The notes: generated by a model not told the origin, from the letters alone. A DNA stretch of 64,000 nt from Flavobacteriaceae bacterium (GCA_018402385.1 JAGYJA010000006.1:186001-250000), one strand, 5' to 3'; shown: positions 17,513 through 27,371, counted from the first letter of the stretch. Translations and numbers: made by a program.

Positions 17513-18592
17513 ATGAAAATCCTTCACCTCATAGATTCTTTAAATCCCGGCGGTGCGGAACGGATGGCGGTGGGGTATGTGAATGCGCTGGCAGAGCAGG
17601 GGCTAAGTGTTTATTTATGGAGCAGCAGGGAAGAAGGGCTTTTAAAAGATAGTATTCATCCCAAAGTCAACTATCACTTTTTAAATCGGAAGGGATTGGT
17701 TGGAATCCAAGCTTTGAGAGAAGCAATTCGCTTAATAAAAGTTGAAAACATTCAAGTGATTCACGCACATACCACTTCATATGTTTTTGGGACTTTGCTT
17801 ACACTGTTTTGCAAGCATGTAAAATTAGTATGGCACGACCACCACGGGAACAGACCCCAATCCCACACCAATAGAAAAAAATCCCTTGTTTTTTGTTCAC
17901 GGTATTTTGATGCGGTTTTTACCGTTAACCAAACCTTGAAAGACTGGCATAAAGCCCACTTGAAAACAATAAATATTTATTATATCCCCAATTTTGTTAG
18001 CCTTCCTCAAATTGATTTTAATAGGGAGGAACTTTGGGGCACCAATAAAACCATTGTGTGTGTGGCTAATTTGAGGCCTCCCAAAAACCATAAAAATTTA
18101 GTGAAAGCGTTTGCAGAAGTTTACAAATCACATCCAGGCTGGAAATTAGTACTCATTGGAAAAGAAAAAAATGATGTCTATTCCAAAACTCTTCGAGCCT
18201 TAATCGCAGATTTAGGTCTGGATAAAGCCGTTGTTTTTGCCGGTCAGCAAGCTGATGTTTACTCCTTTTTGAAGAAATCCAGTATGGGTGTTTTATCTTC
18301 AGATATGGAGGGGCTGCCAATGAGTCTTTTGGAATATGGCCTATCCGGTTTAGCTGTGGTTTGTACAGATGTTGGCTATTGCAGCGAAGTAGTTCAAGGA
18401 TTTGGAAAAGTGGTGCCTCCCGGCGATTCTAATGCACTGGCAGAAGCGCTTTTATATTACATTCAAAATCCAGGTATTGCAGCTGCAGACGCTGCAGGAC
18501 TTCAAAAGCACGTTGAGGAAACCTATACAGCGCAAGCGGTTTTACCTCAAGTTCTTGCTATTTATAAGCGTTTATTAAAAATTGAATCCTAG
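17513..18592 (+). CDS. GT4-family glycosyltransferase
   Basis: A 359-aa GT-B enzyme. KILHLIDSLNPGGAERMAVG at the N-terminus carries the GGAER acceptor loop characteristic of this group. VANLRPPKNHKNLVKAF starts the donor domain, and SDMEGLPMSLLEYGLSGLA near residue 262 is the EX7E motif. It is the last gene of the glycan locus on this strand. Its start lies about 47 bp after the right arm of the GxxExxY cassette. Confidence 0.88.
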   Translation: MKILHLIDSLNPGGAERMAVGYVNALAEQGLSVYLWSSREEGLLKDSIHPKVNYHFLNRKGLVGIQALREAIRLIKVENIQVIHAHTTSYVFGTLLTLFCKHVKLVWHDHHGNRPQSHTNRKKSLVFCSRYFDAVFTVNQTLKDWHKAHLKTINIYYIPNFVSLPQIDFNREELWGTNKTIVCVANLRPPKNHKNLVKAFAEVYKSHPGWKLVLIGKEKNDVYSKTLRALIADLGLDKAVVFAGQQADVYSFLKKSSMGVLSSDMEGLPMSLLEYGLSGLAVVCTDVGYCSEVVQGFGKVVPPGDSNALAEALLYYIQNPGIAAADAAGLQKHVEETYTAQAVLPQVLAIYKRLLKIES

Positions 18593-18704
18593 CTTTGATT
18601 TAAAACTTGAGCTTCTTTGTAACAAATAGAGGTTTATATCAACAAACAGTTAATTGTAAATTCATTCTTTCGCTTTAAGCGAAACTATAACAAGAAAACC
18701 CGGT

Positions 18705-20175
18705 ATGTTTAAAAAATTCTTTGTTCTGGAGTGGAAATCCTTTATCAGGTCGGCCTCGTTTAAATCCAATCTGGTTTTGAAGATTTTAATGGCATTTGGG
18801 GCGCTTTATTTTATAGCGATGTTTCTATTAATGGGTTTTGGAGCCTATTATATATTGGAAAAGTTTGATTATGAACCCTTCCCATTTGTCAATCAAGTGC
18901 TATTGTATTATTTTCTGGGTGATTTGATGGTTCGTTTTTTCTTTCAAAAAGCCCCGGTTTTAAACATCAGGCCTTTATTGACGTTTCCTATTACTAAAAA
19001 TAACATTGTAGGCTACACCTTGGGGAAAACAGTACTATCTTATTTTAACTGGATTCATCTGTTTTTTTTACTACCGTTTACCTTGGTGCTCATTCGGGAA
19101 GGCTTTTCAATAAGTGGTGCACTAACTTGGTTTGTAGCGTGTTATGCCCTGGTTTTTGTCAATAATTTTCTCAATATTTTAAGTGCAAATAAAGATTTCC
19201 TTCTTTTTGCTTTGGGGGCGGTGCTCGTGACGATTGCCGGATTGCATTATTTCGGTATTTTTGAGACCGGCTTGTTTGCGGCGCCTGTTTTTAACGGCTT
19301 TTATACCACGTCTTACACGGTGTTATTTCCTGTATTGGCCTTAATTCTTATCAGTGTTTACACTTTTTATTTTTATAAAAAACGTTTGTACCTGGATTCG
19401 GGTCTTTCCATCAAACAAAAGGATGCACAAACTGAAAATTATACCTGGCTGGATCAGTTTGGTTTGGTGGGTACTTTTTTAAAGAATGATATCAAACTCC
19501 TGAAACGCAACAAGCGATCGCGCACAACTATTATGATGAGTGTGTTGTTTATATTTTATGGCCTTTTGTTTTTTACCGGTGCGGTGGAAGCCTATGAAGG
19601 TCCTGTATGGCGTATTTTTGCCGGCTTGTTTGTGACCGGCGGATTCCTCTTTACTTTCGGACAATTTGTACCCAGTTGGGACAGTGCTTACTACCCGTTG
19701 ATGATGAGTCAAAATATCAAATACAAAGACTATTTGAATTCCAAATGGTGGCTGATGGTGATTGCCACAATCGCTGACTACTGTGTTGAGTTCGTTTTAC
19801 CTCTACTTTGGTTGGGAGGTTTATCTGGCATTGCTTGTGGGAGCCATTTATAACATTGGGGTGAATGCCCATATTGTTTTGTGGGCGGGAGCTTATGTCA
19901 AAACACCCATCGACCTTACCCAGAATAAAAACGTCTTTGGTGACAAGCAATCCTTTAATATCAAAAGCATACTGCTGGCGTTGCCTAAATTGTTATTGCC
20001 TATGCTCTTATATGCCATTGGGCATTATTCCTATGGACCGACACTGGGGTATGTGATTGTAGCTCTTTTTGGAGTACTCGGATTTGCCTTTAAAAATAAA
20101 GTATTTGCCATTATTGAGTCGATTTATAAAACGGAAAAGTACAAGACGATTGCAGCTTATGGGCAGAGGAATTAG
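18705..20175 (+). pseudogene. ABC transporter permease of the DUF5687 family, one frameshift
   Basis: Removing one base near 19765-19790 restores about 489 aa, a normal length for DUF5687 permeases. The first 360 residues hold about ten hydrophobic segments and the conserved FTFGQFVPSWDSAYYPLMMSQ (as FGQFVPSWDS and YYPLMMSQN). After the break comes SSFYLYFGWEVYLALLVGA, then AYVKTPIDLTQNKNVFGDKQ, both typical of the family. Its partner ATPase gene is 393 bp downstream. The substrate is unknown. A perfect palindrome TTCGCTTTAAGCGAA (18669-18683) lies 22 bp before the start and could be an operator or a dispersed repeat. A sequence error is as likely as a real mutation. Confidence 0.84.
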
Positions 20176-20568
20176 GGGCAGTGTTCAGTGTTCAGAGGCA
20201 GTGTTCAGTATTGAAGACTTTGGAGGGGTTTGGAAAAGCGAAAATAGAGAAGAGAGAAAAGAAAATAGAGAAGAGAGAAGTACGAAGTTAGAAGTTAAAG
20301 GGGAAGTGGGTGATGATGACGGATGACATCGATGACAGAAATTAACCGGTAAACTCCTATTAAGGAAGTACATCTGAGGTTGATCTGGTTACTGAGCCCG
20401 AAAATCTGTTTAGCCACAACCGCTTTTGGTGGGACTCTGATTTTCCTCGATTTCATCCACCGATTGCCGGAATGGGAGAAAAATTGAGGAAAATCCTGAA
20501 ACAATAAAATTTGTCCTATACATAAGTGCTAAATTTTAAAATAAAAATTTGAAATAAATTAAGAAACG
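20176..20568. other. 393-bp gap with CAGTGTTCAG and purine-rich repeats
   Basis: No gene seen. It starts with repeated CAGTGTTCAG words (20178-20212). A GAAAAGCGAAAATAGAG block identical over 23 bp to 13311-13333 follows at 20233-20255. The rest is featureless apart from AT-rich sequence before the ATPase start. The CAGTGTTCAGT word recurs inverted at 21663-21675. Confidence 0.7.
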
Positions 20569-21291
20569 ATGATACACGTAGAAAACTTAACCAAGACATA
20601 CGGAACCACCACTGTATTGAGTATTCCGCAACTGGAGATTCCCAAGGGGCAGAGTTTTGGGTTGGTGGGGAATAATGGTGCCGGGAAGACGACCTTTTTT
20701 AGTTTGCTGCTGGATTTGATTCAGCCATCCACCGGTCGCATCACCAGTAATGCCGTGGAGATAAGCAATAGTGAAGCGTGGAAACCTTTTACTTCGGCCT
20801 TTATTGATGAAACGTTTCTGATAGGTTATTTAACTCCGGAAGAATACTTCTACTTTATTGGCGAGTTGCGCGGTTGGAACAAAGCAGATGTGGATGCATT
20901 CTTAGCTCCTTTTGCCGATTTTTTCAATGACGAAATCCTCAATAAAAGAAAATACCTGAGGGACTTGTCCAAAGGGAATTCCAAAAAAGTGGGGATTATT
21001 GCCGCATTGATTGGAGACCCTGAAGTGATTATTCTCGACGAACCCTTTGCCAATCTGGATCCCACGACTCAGATACGCCTCAAACGCATCCTGAAAGAGC
21101 TTGCTAACAATCCTGAGGTCACCATATTGGTTTCCAGTCACGACCTGCAGCATACTGTTGAGGTCTCAAACCGCATCGTGGTTCTTGAAAAAGGAGAAAT
21201 TGTTAAAGACCTTCAAACTTCGACAGAAACCATGAAAGAACTGGAAGCGTTTTTTAGTGGGGAACAGGTGGATACTGAGGTTGTTGAATAA
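20569..21291 (+). CDS. ABC transporter ATP-binding protein
   Basis: A 240-aa nucleotide-binding subunit. GLVGNNGAGKTTFFSLLL (about residue 32) is Walker A. LRDLSKGNSKKVGI (about residue 126) is the signature region, with LSKGN in place of LSGGQ, as is usual among exporter-type ATPases of this phylum. EVIILDEPFANLDP is Walker B with the catalytic Glu, and VSSHDLQH holds the H-loop. It should power the DUF5687 permease encoded just upstream. The acidic C-terminal tail after about residue 225 is unassigned. Confidence 0.92.
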   Translation: MIHVENLTKTYGTTTVLSIPQLEIPKGQSFGLVGNNGAGKTTFFSLLLDLIQPSTGRITSNAVEISNSEAWKPFTSAFIDETFLIGYLTPEEYFYFIGELRGWNKADVDAFLAPFADFFNDEILNKRKYLRDLSKGNSKKVGIIAALIGDPEVIILDEPFANLDPTTQIRLKRILKELANNPEVTILVSSHDLQHTVEVSNRIVVLEKGEIVKDLQTSTETMKELEAFFSGEQVDTEVVE

Positions 21292-21675
21292 ATTCCAAAG
21301 CAACAAATTCCAAGCACCAAATTTCAAAGCACCAAATTCCAAAGCACCAAATTCCAAAGCACCAAAAAACAAGCACCAAATTCCAAAGTAGTATTTAGTA
21401 TAAAGAATTAAATATAAAGTATTAAGACGGATGACCTATGACGGGTGTATGTCACTGATTTCTCTATGCAATTTTGTGTATTCTCAGTGTATCCCTGCCT
21501 GCCCGCAGACAGGTCTGTGGTATAACTTTATGTAAACAACACAATATTTACCTAAATAAACCCACATTGATTTGAAACTTGAAACTTGAAACTTGAAACT
21601 TGGAATTTGGAGTTTGTTACTTACAACACTCCTTGCTTTCTACATAAACTAATCACTGCAATTGAAAACTGAACA
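21292..21675. repeat. 384-bp gap with CACCAAATTCCAAAG tandem words and inverted counterparts
   Basis: From 21292 to about 21390 the sequence is a run of CACCAAATTCCAAAG-type words. A TGAAACT tandem followed by TTGGAATTTGGAGTTT lies at about 21570-21612, the inverse of the first tract. A CCTGCCTGCCCGCAGACAGG-type palindrome sits at about 21494-21513. ACTGAACACT near 21666 mirrors the CAGTGTTCAG words at 20.18 kb. No gene seen. Confidence 0.75.
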
Positions 21676-22331
21676 CTAATTTTGCATTTTACTTCCAAAA
21701 CTCAAATCACCGGCATCACCCAAACCGGGGACGATATAGCCTTTTTCGTTTAGTTTTTCATCTATGGCTGCAATCCATAGGGTTATTTCATCACTTAAAA
21801 CTCCTTTTAAATAATCAACACCCGGTTGTGAACCAATCACAGAGACCAAATCTATTTTTGCTGGAGTTCCCATTGGTTTTAAAGCTTCCAGAACATTGAT
21901 GAAAGTGCGGCCGGTGGCCAACATGGGATCTGCGAGTATGAGCGTTTTGCCTTCAAGGGAAGGGGTGGCAAGGTATTCTACTTTGATTTCAAATTCAGTC
22001 GCTGAGGTATGGTGACGGTAAGCCGATATGAAAGAGTTTTCAGCACGATCAAAACAATTGATAAGTCCGTTATGGAGCGGCAAACCGGCTCTTAAAATGG
22101 AACAAACGACAATTTGGTCTGCGTGCAAAGCGGTTTTGGACTCACCCAGCGGCGTTTTCACTGATGTTGCTTTATAATCAAGTTGCTTGCTCAATTCATA
22201 GCCCAATAGTTCCCCTATGCGTTCGATATTTTTCGAAAGCGCATGGCATCTTTTTGAATAGATACATCCCTGAGTTCAGCGACAAATTTGTTGAGTATTG
22301 AATTTTGATTTTGAAGGTTGTTGACTTTCAT
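21676..22331 (-). pseudogene. upp: Uracil phosphoribosyltransferase, one-base frameshift
   Basis: Upp makes UMP from uracil and PRPP in pyrimidine salvage. From ATG 22331 the frame reads MKVNNLQNQN... RDVSIQKDAMRFRK, then shifts; from 22206 it continues GYELSKQLDYKATSV through CSILRAGLPLHNGL, LADPMLATGRTFINVL (PRPP-binding loop) and GLGDAGDLSFG at the end. Adding one A to the five-A run (T run at 22229-22233 on the + strand) joins the frames into 218 aa, the normal length. Everything else is intact, so a missed homopolymer base is the simplest reading; the gene is probably functional in the organism. It lies 8 bp after the next gene on the same strand. Confidence 0.92.
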
Positions 22332-22339
22332 AGTTGGAT

Positions 22340-22750
22340 TTAATCAAAAAAATCAGCATAGCGTTTCAATTCGTGTAACAGCCATTCCACTGAACCTCTG
22401 TTGTCACTTATTGCCTGAATGCGCTTGCGAATTCCCAATTGATAATTGTGTAATTGAGATCGGGCATCACCGGTCATTTGGGTGTTTCGGTTTAATAGAT
22501 TAATTTCTTTGGTGAGCGTCTCATTGAGCAATGGAACTTCGTATTTTTTTTGGGAAAGTGCTTGTTCACAAAGCGCAATCATGGTTTGAATATGTTTGGA
22601 GGTTGCATCATCTGCCGGCCACTTTTTACCTTCATCAAGTTTAATGTTGATCATTGTTTCTGAAGAAATAGCATCCACCTTTAGTGGCTCTTTGGTGGGG
22701 ATAAACGCAAAACTCAAAAAAGCGAGGAGTAGGATAAGAGATAGTTTCAT
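22340..22750 (-). CDS. Small secreted protein of unknown function
   Basis: A 136-aa protein. MKLSLILLLAFLSFAFIPTKEP is a hydrophobic leader (MKLSLILLLAFLSFAF) that could be a signal peptide or a membrane anchor. The mature part is helical and charged, with GKKWPADDATSKHIQTM and SVEWLLHELKRYADFF. I do not recognise the family. It ends 8 bp before the upp ATG on the same strand, so the two are probably co-transcribed. Confidence 0.75.
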   Translation of the reverse strand: MKLSLILLLAFLSFAFIPTKEPLKVDAISSETMINIKLDEGKKWPADDATSKHIQTMIALCEQALSQKKYEVPLLNETLTKEINLLNRNTQMTGDARSQLHNYQLGIRKRIQAISDNRGSVEWLLHELKRYADFFD

Positions 22751-22795
22751 AGGTCAAATATATCTGTTTTTAAGAAAATTAAAGTATCATCAGAA

Positions 22796-23353
22796 CTAAT
22801 TCAGTGTTTTGAGTGTTTCTTCATAAAGCTCGAGTAAATGATTTTCTTGAATTACAATGTCTGTCATGGTGAGCGAAAGATAGCTGGCAATTTTTTTAAT
22901 AGCATCATCACTTTCGGTAAAATCCATAGTGATTAAGCCATTCATAATCATTTTACTGTATTCATTATTAAAATCCTGAAAGTTATATAAATTGTTTAAA
23001 ACCTGAATTTTATGCAAGGGGAGTTCGTTGATAATTCCGGTTTGAACACCTGTATTGTAGGCACTGCCGGATAATTGCCGTGTTCTGGTGCCTTCAAAAA
23101 AAGTAGGTTTCTTAATGATTGTTTCTGAATTTGCGAAGTGACGGCTACTGTCACGCACCATTTTGTGGTATTCAATGACACTTTCAATCATAAATTTATT
23201 GGTTTCAATTTCAGATTTGATATTGTCAACCAATGTTTGGGATTGGGTGGTTCTTTTTTGGTTATCCTGCCAGTTTGAGATGACAAAGCCCAAATAGACC
23301 CCAATCATAACCGGAATGATCTGAAGAATGATATCACCTAGTTTTCTTTTCAT
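22796..23353 (-). CDS. DUF6090-like membrane-anchored protein
   Basis: A 185-aa protein. Residues 8-27 (IILQIIPVMIGVYLGFVISN) form one membrane helix, followed by WQDNQKRTTQSQTLVDNIKSE and helical regions to the end. The short anchor-plus-helical-domain layout and the ISNWQD motif resemble the DUF6090 group of Bacteroidota; that match is from memory and tentative. It starts 157 bp from the divergent hydrolase gene and lies 45 bp before the next gene on its strand. Confidence 0.65.
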   Translation of the reverse strand: MKRKLGDIILQIIPVMIGVYLGFVISNWQDNQKRTTQSQTLVDNIKSEIETNKFMIESVIEYHKMVRDSSRHFANSETIIKKPTFFEGTRTRQLSGSAYNTGVQTGIINELPLHKIQVLNNLYNFQDFNNEYSKMIMNGLITMDFTESDDAIKKIASYLSLTMTDIVIQENHLLELYEETLKTLN

Positions 23354-23540
23354 CTGATTCGATTTTTAAGTGGAACAATGTAATTGTTAAAAAACTCAAA
23401 TCCCTACTAATGATTTTCAATAGTCTTTCAAATATACTTTTTTTGTTTCAAAAACTGATTTTTGAATGTCATAAATCAGTTAATGAACATTTTCAGGTTT
23501 TTTTAATATATTGAAACCTGTTTTAGAACATCCTTTTCCT

Positions 23541-25046
23541 ATGCGTACTTCTATATGTTTGTTGTTGATTTTGTTTTTTGTTGGGACCTCTTTGTATTCA
23601 CAAAACTTTGAAGAAGATATCGAGCAAATATTTACCGATTTTCAGTTGATGGGGATGTCTGTTTGGGTGGAAAAGAATGGAGAAGAGCAGTCTTATCATT
23701 TTGGTTTGAAAGATTTTACAAGAAATCTGGAGATGGATGAAGATACTAAATACCGCATCGCTTCCATTTCAAAAACTGTCACTGCGCTTGGCCTATTAAA
23801 GCTTTATGATAATGGGCTTTTTGACCTGGACGACCCGATAAATGATTATTTGAGTTTCCCCATTACAAATCCCTCGTTTCCGGGTACTGAGATTACTTTC
23901 AGAATGTTACTGTCTCACACATCAAGCATACAGGATGGCTCCGGTTACAACGGTTTTTTAAATGCCACTTTTTCGCAGAATCCCATCCCTTCCCTTGAGG
24001 AATTACTCATTCCCGGAGGGGTTTATTACACAGCCAATATGTATCGCACAGAGCCCCCGGGAACATATTTTGCTTACAGCAACCTCAATTATGGTGTGAT
24101 TGCAACTTTGATTGAAGCCATCAGCAATGAGCGTTTTGATGAGTTTATGAAAATTGAAATTCTTAATCCGTTGGTAATTACCGGAAGTTACAACATTCAG
24201 GATATCAATGACATCAATGATATCGCTGTGTTGTATCGCAATCAAGGAGGATGGAATCCGCAGTTTGACAATTACCAGGGCGTGATGCCGGCCCCGCCTA
24301 CTAATCTTCCTTCGTTGGTTTTGGGAACCAATGGCTTGTTTTTTTCGCCACAAGGCGGCTTGCGGGCTTCAGCAAATGAATTGGGAACTTTATTGCAATT
24401 TATAAAAAGTGAGGGCGCTTCTCATCCCGGGATTATTTCACAGCAAACTTTACAAGAAATGAAATCCATCCAATGGGATTTTAACGGAAGCAACGGAGAT
24501 AACTATTTTGATTTGTTTAACCGGTGGGGCTTGGGGGTACATCATGCCAATCTAAGTGAAAACGATCAAATTTGCCTGGATTCAGAATGGGGTAGTTTTA
24601 TAGGCCATCCCGGCGAGGCTTATGGGTTAATTAGTGATGCTTATTTTTCTGAAGATGGAGCGGTTGCGTTTTCCTTTTTAACCAACGGTAGTTTTTTAGG
24701 GTATCAGACTGGGAACACCAGTTCCTATTATACAGTTGAAGAAGCCTTGTTTGCTGTGTTGTGTGCTTATTTCAATGCTCCACTTTCGTTGAATGAGGTC
24801 ACTCTTGAACAGATTTATGTTTATCCTAATCCTGTTTCAGAGGGTTTAAGAATTGATGGTGTACAAGCGTTTCCCATTCACGCAAAGCTTTATGATGTGA
24901 GAGGCGTTTTGGTGTTTACACAACGAATTGAAGACAATGATAGTGCAGCACTCAACTTTTCTGAAATTGAAAAAGGGCTTTACTTTTTAACAATTGATTC
25001 CCCTTTCGGCGAAAGCCGGAAACCTTTTAAAGTTATAAAAAAATAA
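23541..25046 (+). CDS. T9SS-exported beta-lactamase-family serine hydrolase
   Basis: A 501-aa protein. A signal peptide (MRTSICLLLILFFVGTSLYS) is followed by a class C beta-lactamase/penicillin-binding-like domain: YRIASISKTVTALG holds the SxxK nucleophile, FAYSNLNYG the YxN motif, and IGHPGEAYG an HxG-type third motif. From about residue 415 a C-terminal sorting domain for type IX secretion follows (IYVYPNPVSEGLRI... KLYDVRGV... GLYFLTI). I chose ATG 23541 because it opens the signal peptide; TTG 23511 would put ten polar residues in front. It is probably secreted or surface-held; the substrate (peptide, ester or cell-wall fragment) is unknown. Confidence 0.88.
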   Translation: MRTSICLLLILFFVGTSLYSQNFEEDIEQIFTDFQLMGMSVWVEKNGEEQSYHFGLKDFTRNLEMDEDTKYRIASISKTVTALGLLKLYDNGLFDLDDPINDYLSFPITNPSFPGTEITFRMLLSHTSSIQDGSGYNGFLNATFSQNPIPSLEELLIPGGVYYTANMYRTEPPGTYFAYSNLNYGVIATLIEAISNERFDEFMKIEILNPLVITGSYNIQDINDINDIAVLYRNQGGWNPQFDNYQGVMPAPPTNLPSLVLGTNGLFFSPQGGLRASANELGTLLQFIKSEGASHPGIISQQTLQEMKSIQWDFNGSNGDNYFDLFNRWGLGVHHANLSENDQICLDSEWGSFIGHPGEAYGLISDAYFSEDGAVAFSFLTNGSFLGYQTGNTSSYYTVEEALFAVLCAYFNAPLSLNEVTLEQIYVYPNPVSEGLRIDGVQAFPIHAKLYDVRGVLVFTQRIEDNDSAALNFSEIEKGLYFLTIDSPFGESRKPFKVIKK

Positions 25047-25078
25047 AAAATGCCGGGCTGTTTTTGACCGGCATTTTT
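25046..25078. terminator. Bidirectional terminator between convergent genes
   Basis: An 11-bp perfect stem (AAAAATGCCGG / CCGGCATTTTT) with an 11-base loop lies between the convergent hydrolase and universal stress protein genes. It carries T-rich tails in both directions. Confidence 0.88.
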
Positions 25079-25094
25079 AAGGATCTAAAAGCGC

Positions 25095-25925
25095 TTAAAT
25101 CTTCACTGTCAATACCGGAATTTGAGAGGTGTTTGCCAGATCTTCCCCAACACTTCCGGCGAGCAATTTGTTGATGCCTTTTCTGCCGTGAGTGGGGATG
25201 GCAATCATATCTGCTTGCAGCCACTCAGCTGCATTTATGATGCCATCAGGAACTGAATAATCATTAAAAATTAAAATATCTTCAGAGTTATTTGAAATGC
25301 TGGTTTTATTCAGGAACAATCTCATTTGTTCTCTTATCTCGAGCGTATTTTTGAAATTTACATTTGGGGTATTGATATAAACCATTTTTAAAGAAGCTTT
25401 ATAACTATCAGCAAACTGCTTGATATTTTTAAAAGCATTTAGGTTTTCAATGTCAAAATTGGATGCAAAAACAATGGTTTTTGGATGAAATTCTTTAGTT
25501 TTTGATTTAACAACCAGTACAGGAATGTCTGAAGTGCGCACTACCTTTTCAGTGTTAGAGCCTACAAAATATCCTTTCATTCCGCTTGCGCCTTGTGAAC
25601 CCATCACAATAAGGTCTGCTTTCACCTCTTTGGCTACATTATCTATTTCTTCAAAAACTTTAAAGTGTTTGATGATTGGGGTGCTTTTTATGCCTTTCAT
25701 ATAATCGCGTTCCACAAATTCTTCAAAACGTTTTGTAGCCAACTGCATAAAAAACATTAATTCCCTTCTTTTAGTGGCTTCTGTAATACTTATCAATTGT
25801 TCTGAAATGTCAAGCATGTGGAGCAGATAAAGTTGTGCTTTGTTTTTGCGTGCTATATCTGCCGCAACTCTAAGGGCATAATCAGAATGATCTGAAAAGT
25901 CTATGGGAACAATAATTTTTTTCAT
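25095..25925 (-). CDS. uspA: Tandem-domain universal stress protein
   Basis: A 276-aa protein made of two UspA domains (about residues 1-145 and 146-276). Domain 1 has KKIIVPIDFSDHSDYALRVA and the ATP-binding loop MGSQGASGMKGYFVGS; domain 2 has PTHGRKGINKLLAGSVGEDL, also with the G-2x-G-9x-G(S) pattern. It lies 19 bp after hemN and is probably in the same transcript. In Bacteroidota such a hemN-usp pairing is typical of low-oxygen regulons, and an FNR/CRP-like dyad precedes hemN. Confidence 0.9.
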   Translation of the reverse strand: MKKIIVPIDFSDHSDYALRVAADIARKNKAQLYLLHMLDISEQLISITEATKRRELMFFMQLATKRFEEFVERDYMKGIKSTPIIKHFKVFEEIDNVAKEVKADLIVMGSQGASGMKGYFVGSNTEKVVRTSDIPVLVVKSKTKEFHPKTIVFASNFDIENLNAFKNIKQFADSYKASLKMVYINTPNVNFKNTLEIREQMRLFLNKTSISNNSEDILIFNDYSVPDGIINAAEWLQADMIAIPTHGRKGINKLLAGSVGEDLANTSQIPVLTVKI

Positions 25926-25944
25926 AGTTTTTGGTTTTTAAGTG

Positions 25945-27306
25945 TTAAACAGTCATAGAAAACAAACGTGTTTCAGGTTGTTTTTGTTGTAATAAAATAT
26001 CAAATGCCATACAGACATTTCTAACGAAGGGCCTTCCCTTTTCAAGTATAATTATAGCATTTGAGTTTATATGTATCAATCCATCTTTTTCAATTTCATA
26101 GAGGTTTTCTTTAATTTCTGAAAAATTGATGATTTCTTCTTCAGATACAGACCACTGTGTTTGCAGATTGCACATTAAATTGAGAATGTGTTTTCTTAGA
26201 ATCTGATCTTCTTGAGAGAGTAAATGACCTCTATAAACCGGAAATCTATTTTGTTTTAAAAGTTTGTAATAAGCTTCTATATTTTTTTCATTTTGTGCAA
26301 AAGCCGTCCAGCTGTCGCTTATGGAAGAAGCACCCAAACCAATCATGATTTTGTTTTTTGTGGTGGTGTATCCCATAAAATTGCGATGCAGGGTCTTTTT
26401 TTGCATTGCCAGGGTCAAAGGGTCTTCAGGCAAGGCAAAATGATCCATTCCTATCTCAACATAACCCATATTTTCCAACCATCGTTTTCCGGTCTCATAT
26501 TGCTCTCGCTTTTGTTCCGCAGAGGGAAGATTCTCTTCACTAAACCCTCTTTGCCCATTTCCTTTTATCCACGGCACGTGTGCATAACTGTAAAAGGCGA
26601 TGCGGTCCGGTTTTAACTCTTTGGTTTTTTCTATGGTGTATTTGATATGTTCCAAATTCTGGTAGGGCAAGCCAAAAATGATGTCGTGTCCCACCGATGT
26701 ATAGCCTATTTCACGTGCCCATTCTGTCACTTTTTTTACATTTTCAAAAGGTTGAATGCGGTGAATGGCTATCTGTACAGCCATATTGTAATCCTGCACC
26801 CCATAGCTCACCCTTCTGAATCCAACATCATAAAGTGTCTGAAGATGTTCTTTTGTGGTATTGTTAGGGTGTCCTTCAAAGCTAAAACTATACTCTTCTG
26901 CCAAAAAGGAGTCTTTAAGGATGCCTTTTATCAATCTTGTTAGGTTTTCGGGACTGAAAAATGTGGGTGTCCCTCCACCCAAGTGGATTTCCCTGATTAA
27001 GGGCTTATCTTCCAGGAGTTGCAGGTAAAGATTCCATTCTTTGAGGACGGCACTAATATAAGGATTCTCAACTTCATGTCTTTTAGTAATGCGTTTATGA
27101 CAACCGCAAAAAGTACAAAGGCTTTCACAAAAGGGAAGGTGAATGTAGAGGCTAATGCCTTCACTTTCATTGTATTGGTCATATTGAATTTTCAATCGTT
27201 TTGTCCAATCTTCAGTTGTAAAACTATTTTCATTCCAGTAAGGCACAGTGGGGTAACTCGTGTACCTCGGTCCGGGAACGTTGTATTTTTGAATTAAGTG
27301 CTGCAT
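25945..27306 (-). CDS. hemN: Oxygen-independent coproporphyrinogen III oxidase
   Basis: A 453-aa radical-SAM enzyme that oxidatively decarboxylates coproporphyrinogen III to protoporphyrinogen IX without oxygen, in haem synthesis. YIHLPFCESLCTFCGCHK near residue 55 is the CxxxCxxC iron-sulfur motif with the extra Cys of true HemN, and GGGTPTFFS and YGVQDYN follow. The start MQHLIQKYNVPGPRYTSYP at 27306 matches the family start; the ATG at 27327 adds seven residues. The full-length C-terminal HemN domain is present, unlike in HemW. A TATGAC-TTTG-GTCATA dyad 48-63 bp upstream suggests control by an FNR/CRP-type regulator. Confidence 0.93.
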   Translation of the reverse strand: MQHLIQKYNVPGPRYTSYPTVPYWNENSFTTEDWTKRLKIQYDQYNESEGISLYIHLPFCESLCTFCGCHKRITKRHEVENPYISAVLKEWNLYLQLLEDKPLIREIHLGGGTPTFFSPENLTRLIKGILKDSFLAEEYSFSFEGHPNNTTKEHLQTLYDVGFRRVSYGVQDYNMAVQIAIHRIQPFENVKKVTEWAREIGYTSVGHDIIFGLPYQNLEHIKYTIEKTKELKPDRIAFYSYAHVPWIKGNGQRGFSEENLPSAEQKREQYETGKRWLENMGYVEIGMDHFALPEDPLTLAMQKKTLHRNFMGYTTTKNKIMIGLGASSISDSWTAFAQNEKNIEAYYKLLKQNRFPVYRGHLLSQEDQILRKHILNLMCNLQTQWSVSEEEIINFSEIKENLYEIEKDGLIHINSNAIIILEKGRPFVRNVCMAFDILLQQKQPETRLFSMTV

Positions 27307-27353
27307 TTGTACTGTTTTCAGATACAAAGATAAAATGAGACTGTTGAACGTAC

Positions 27354-27369
27354 TATGACTTTGGTCATA
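27354..27369. promoter_or_regulatory. Candidate FNR/CRP-type operator upstream of hemN
   Basis: A perfect 6-bp inverted repeat with a 4-bp spacer, TATGAC-TTTG-GTCATA, lies 48-63 bp before the hemN ATG. The size and symmetry fit a CRP/FNR-family site, and the downstream genes (hemN, usp) are typical anaerobic targets. The regulator itself is not in the window. Confidence 0.55.
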
Positions 27370-27371
27370 AC

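Noticed and set aside
26293..27297. Several + strand ORFs of 92-107 codons
   Set aside because: They are shadows of hemN, which has the iron-sulfur motif and normal length on the - strand.
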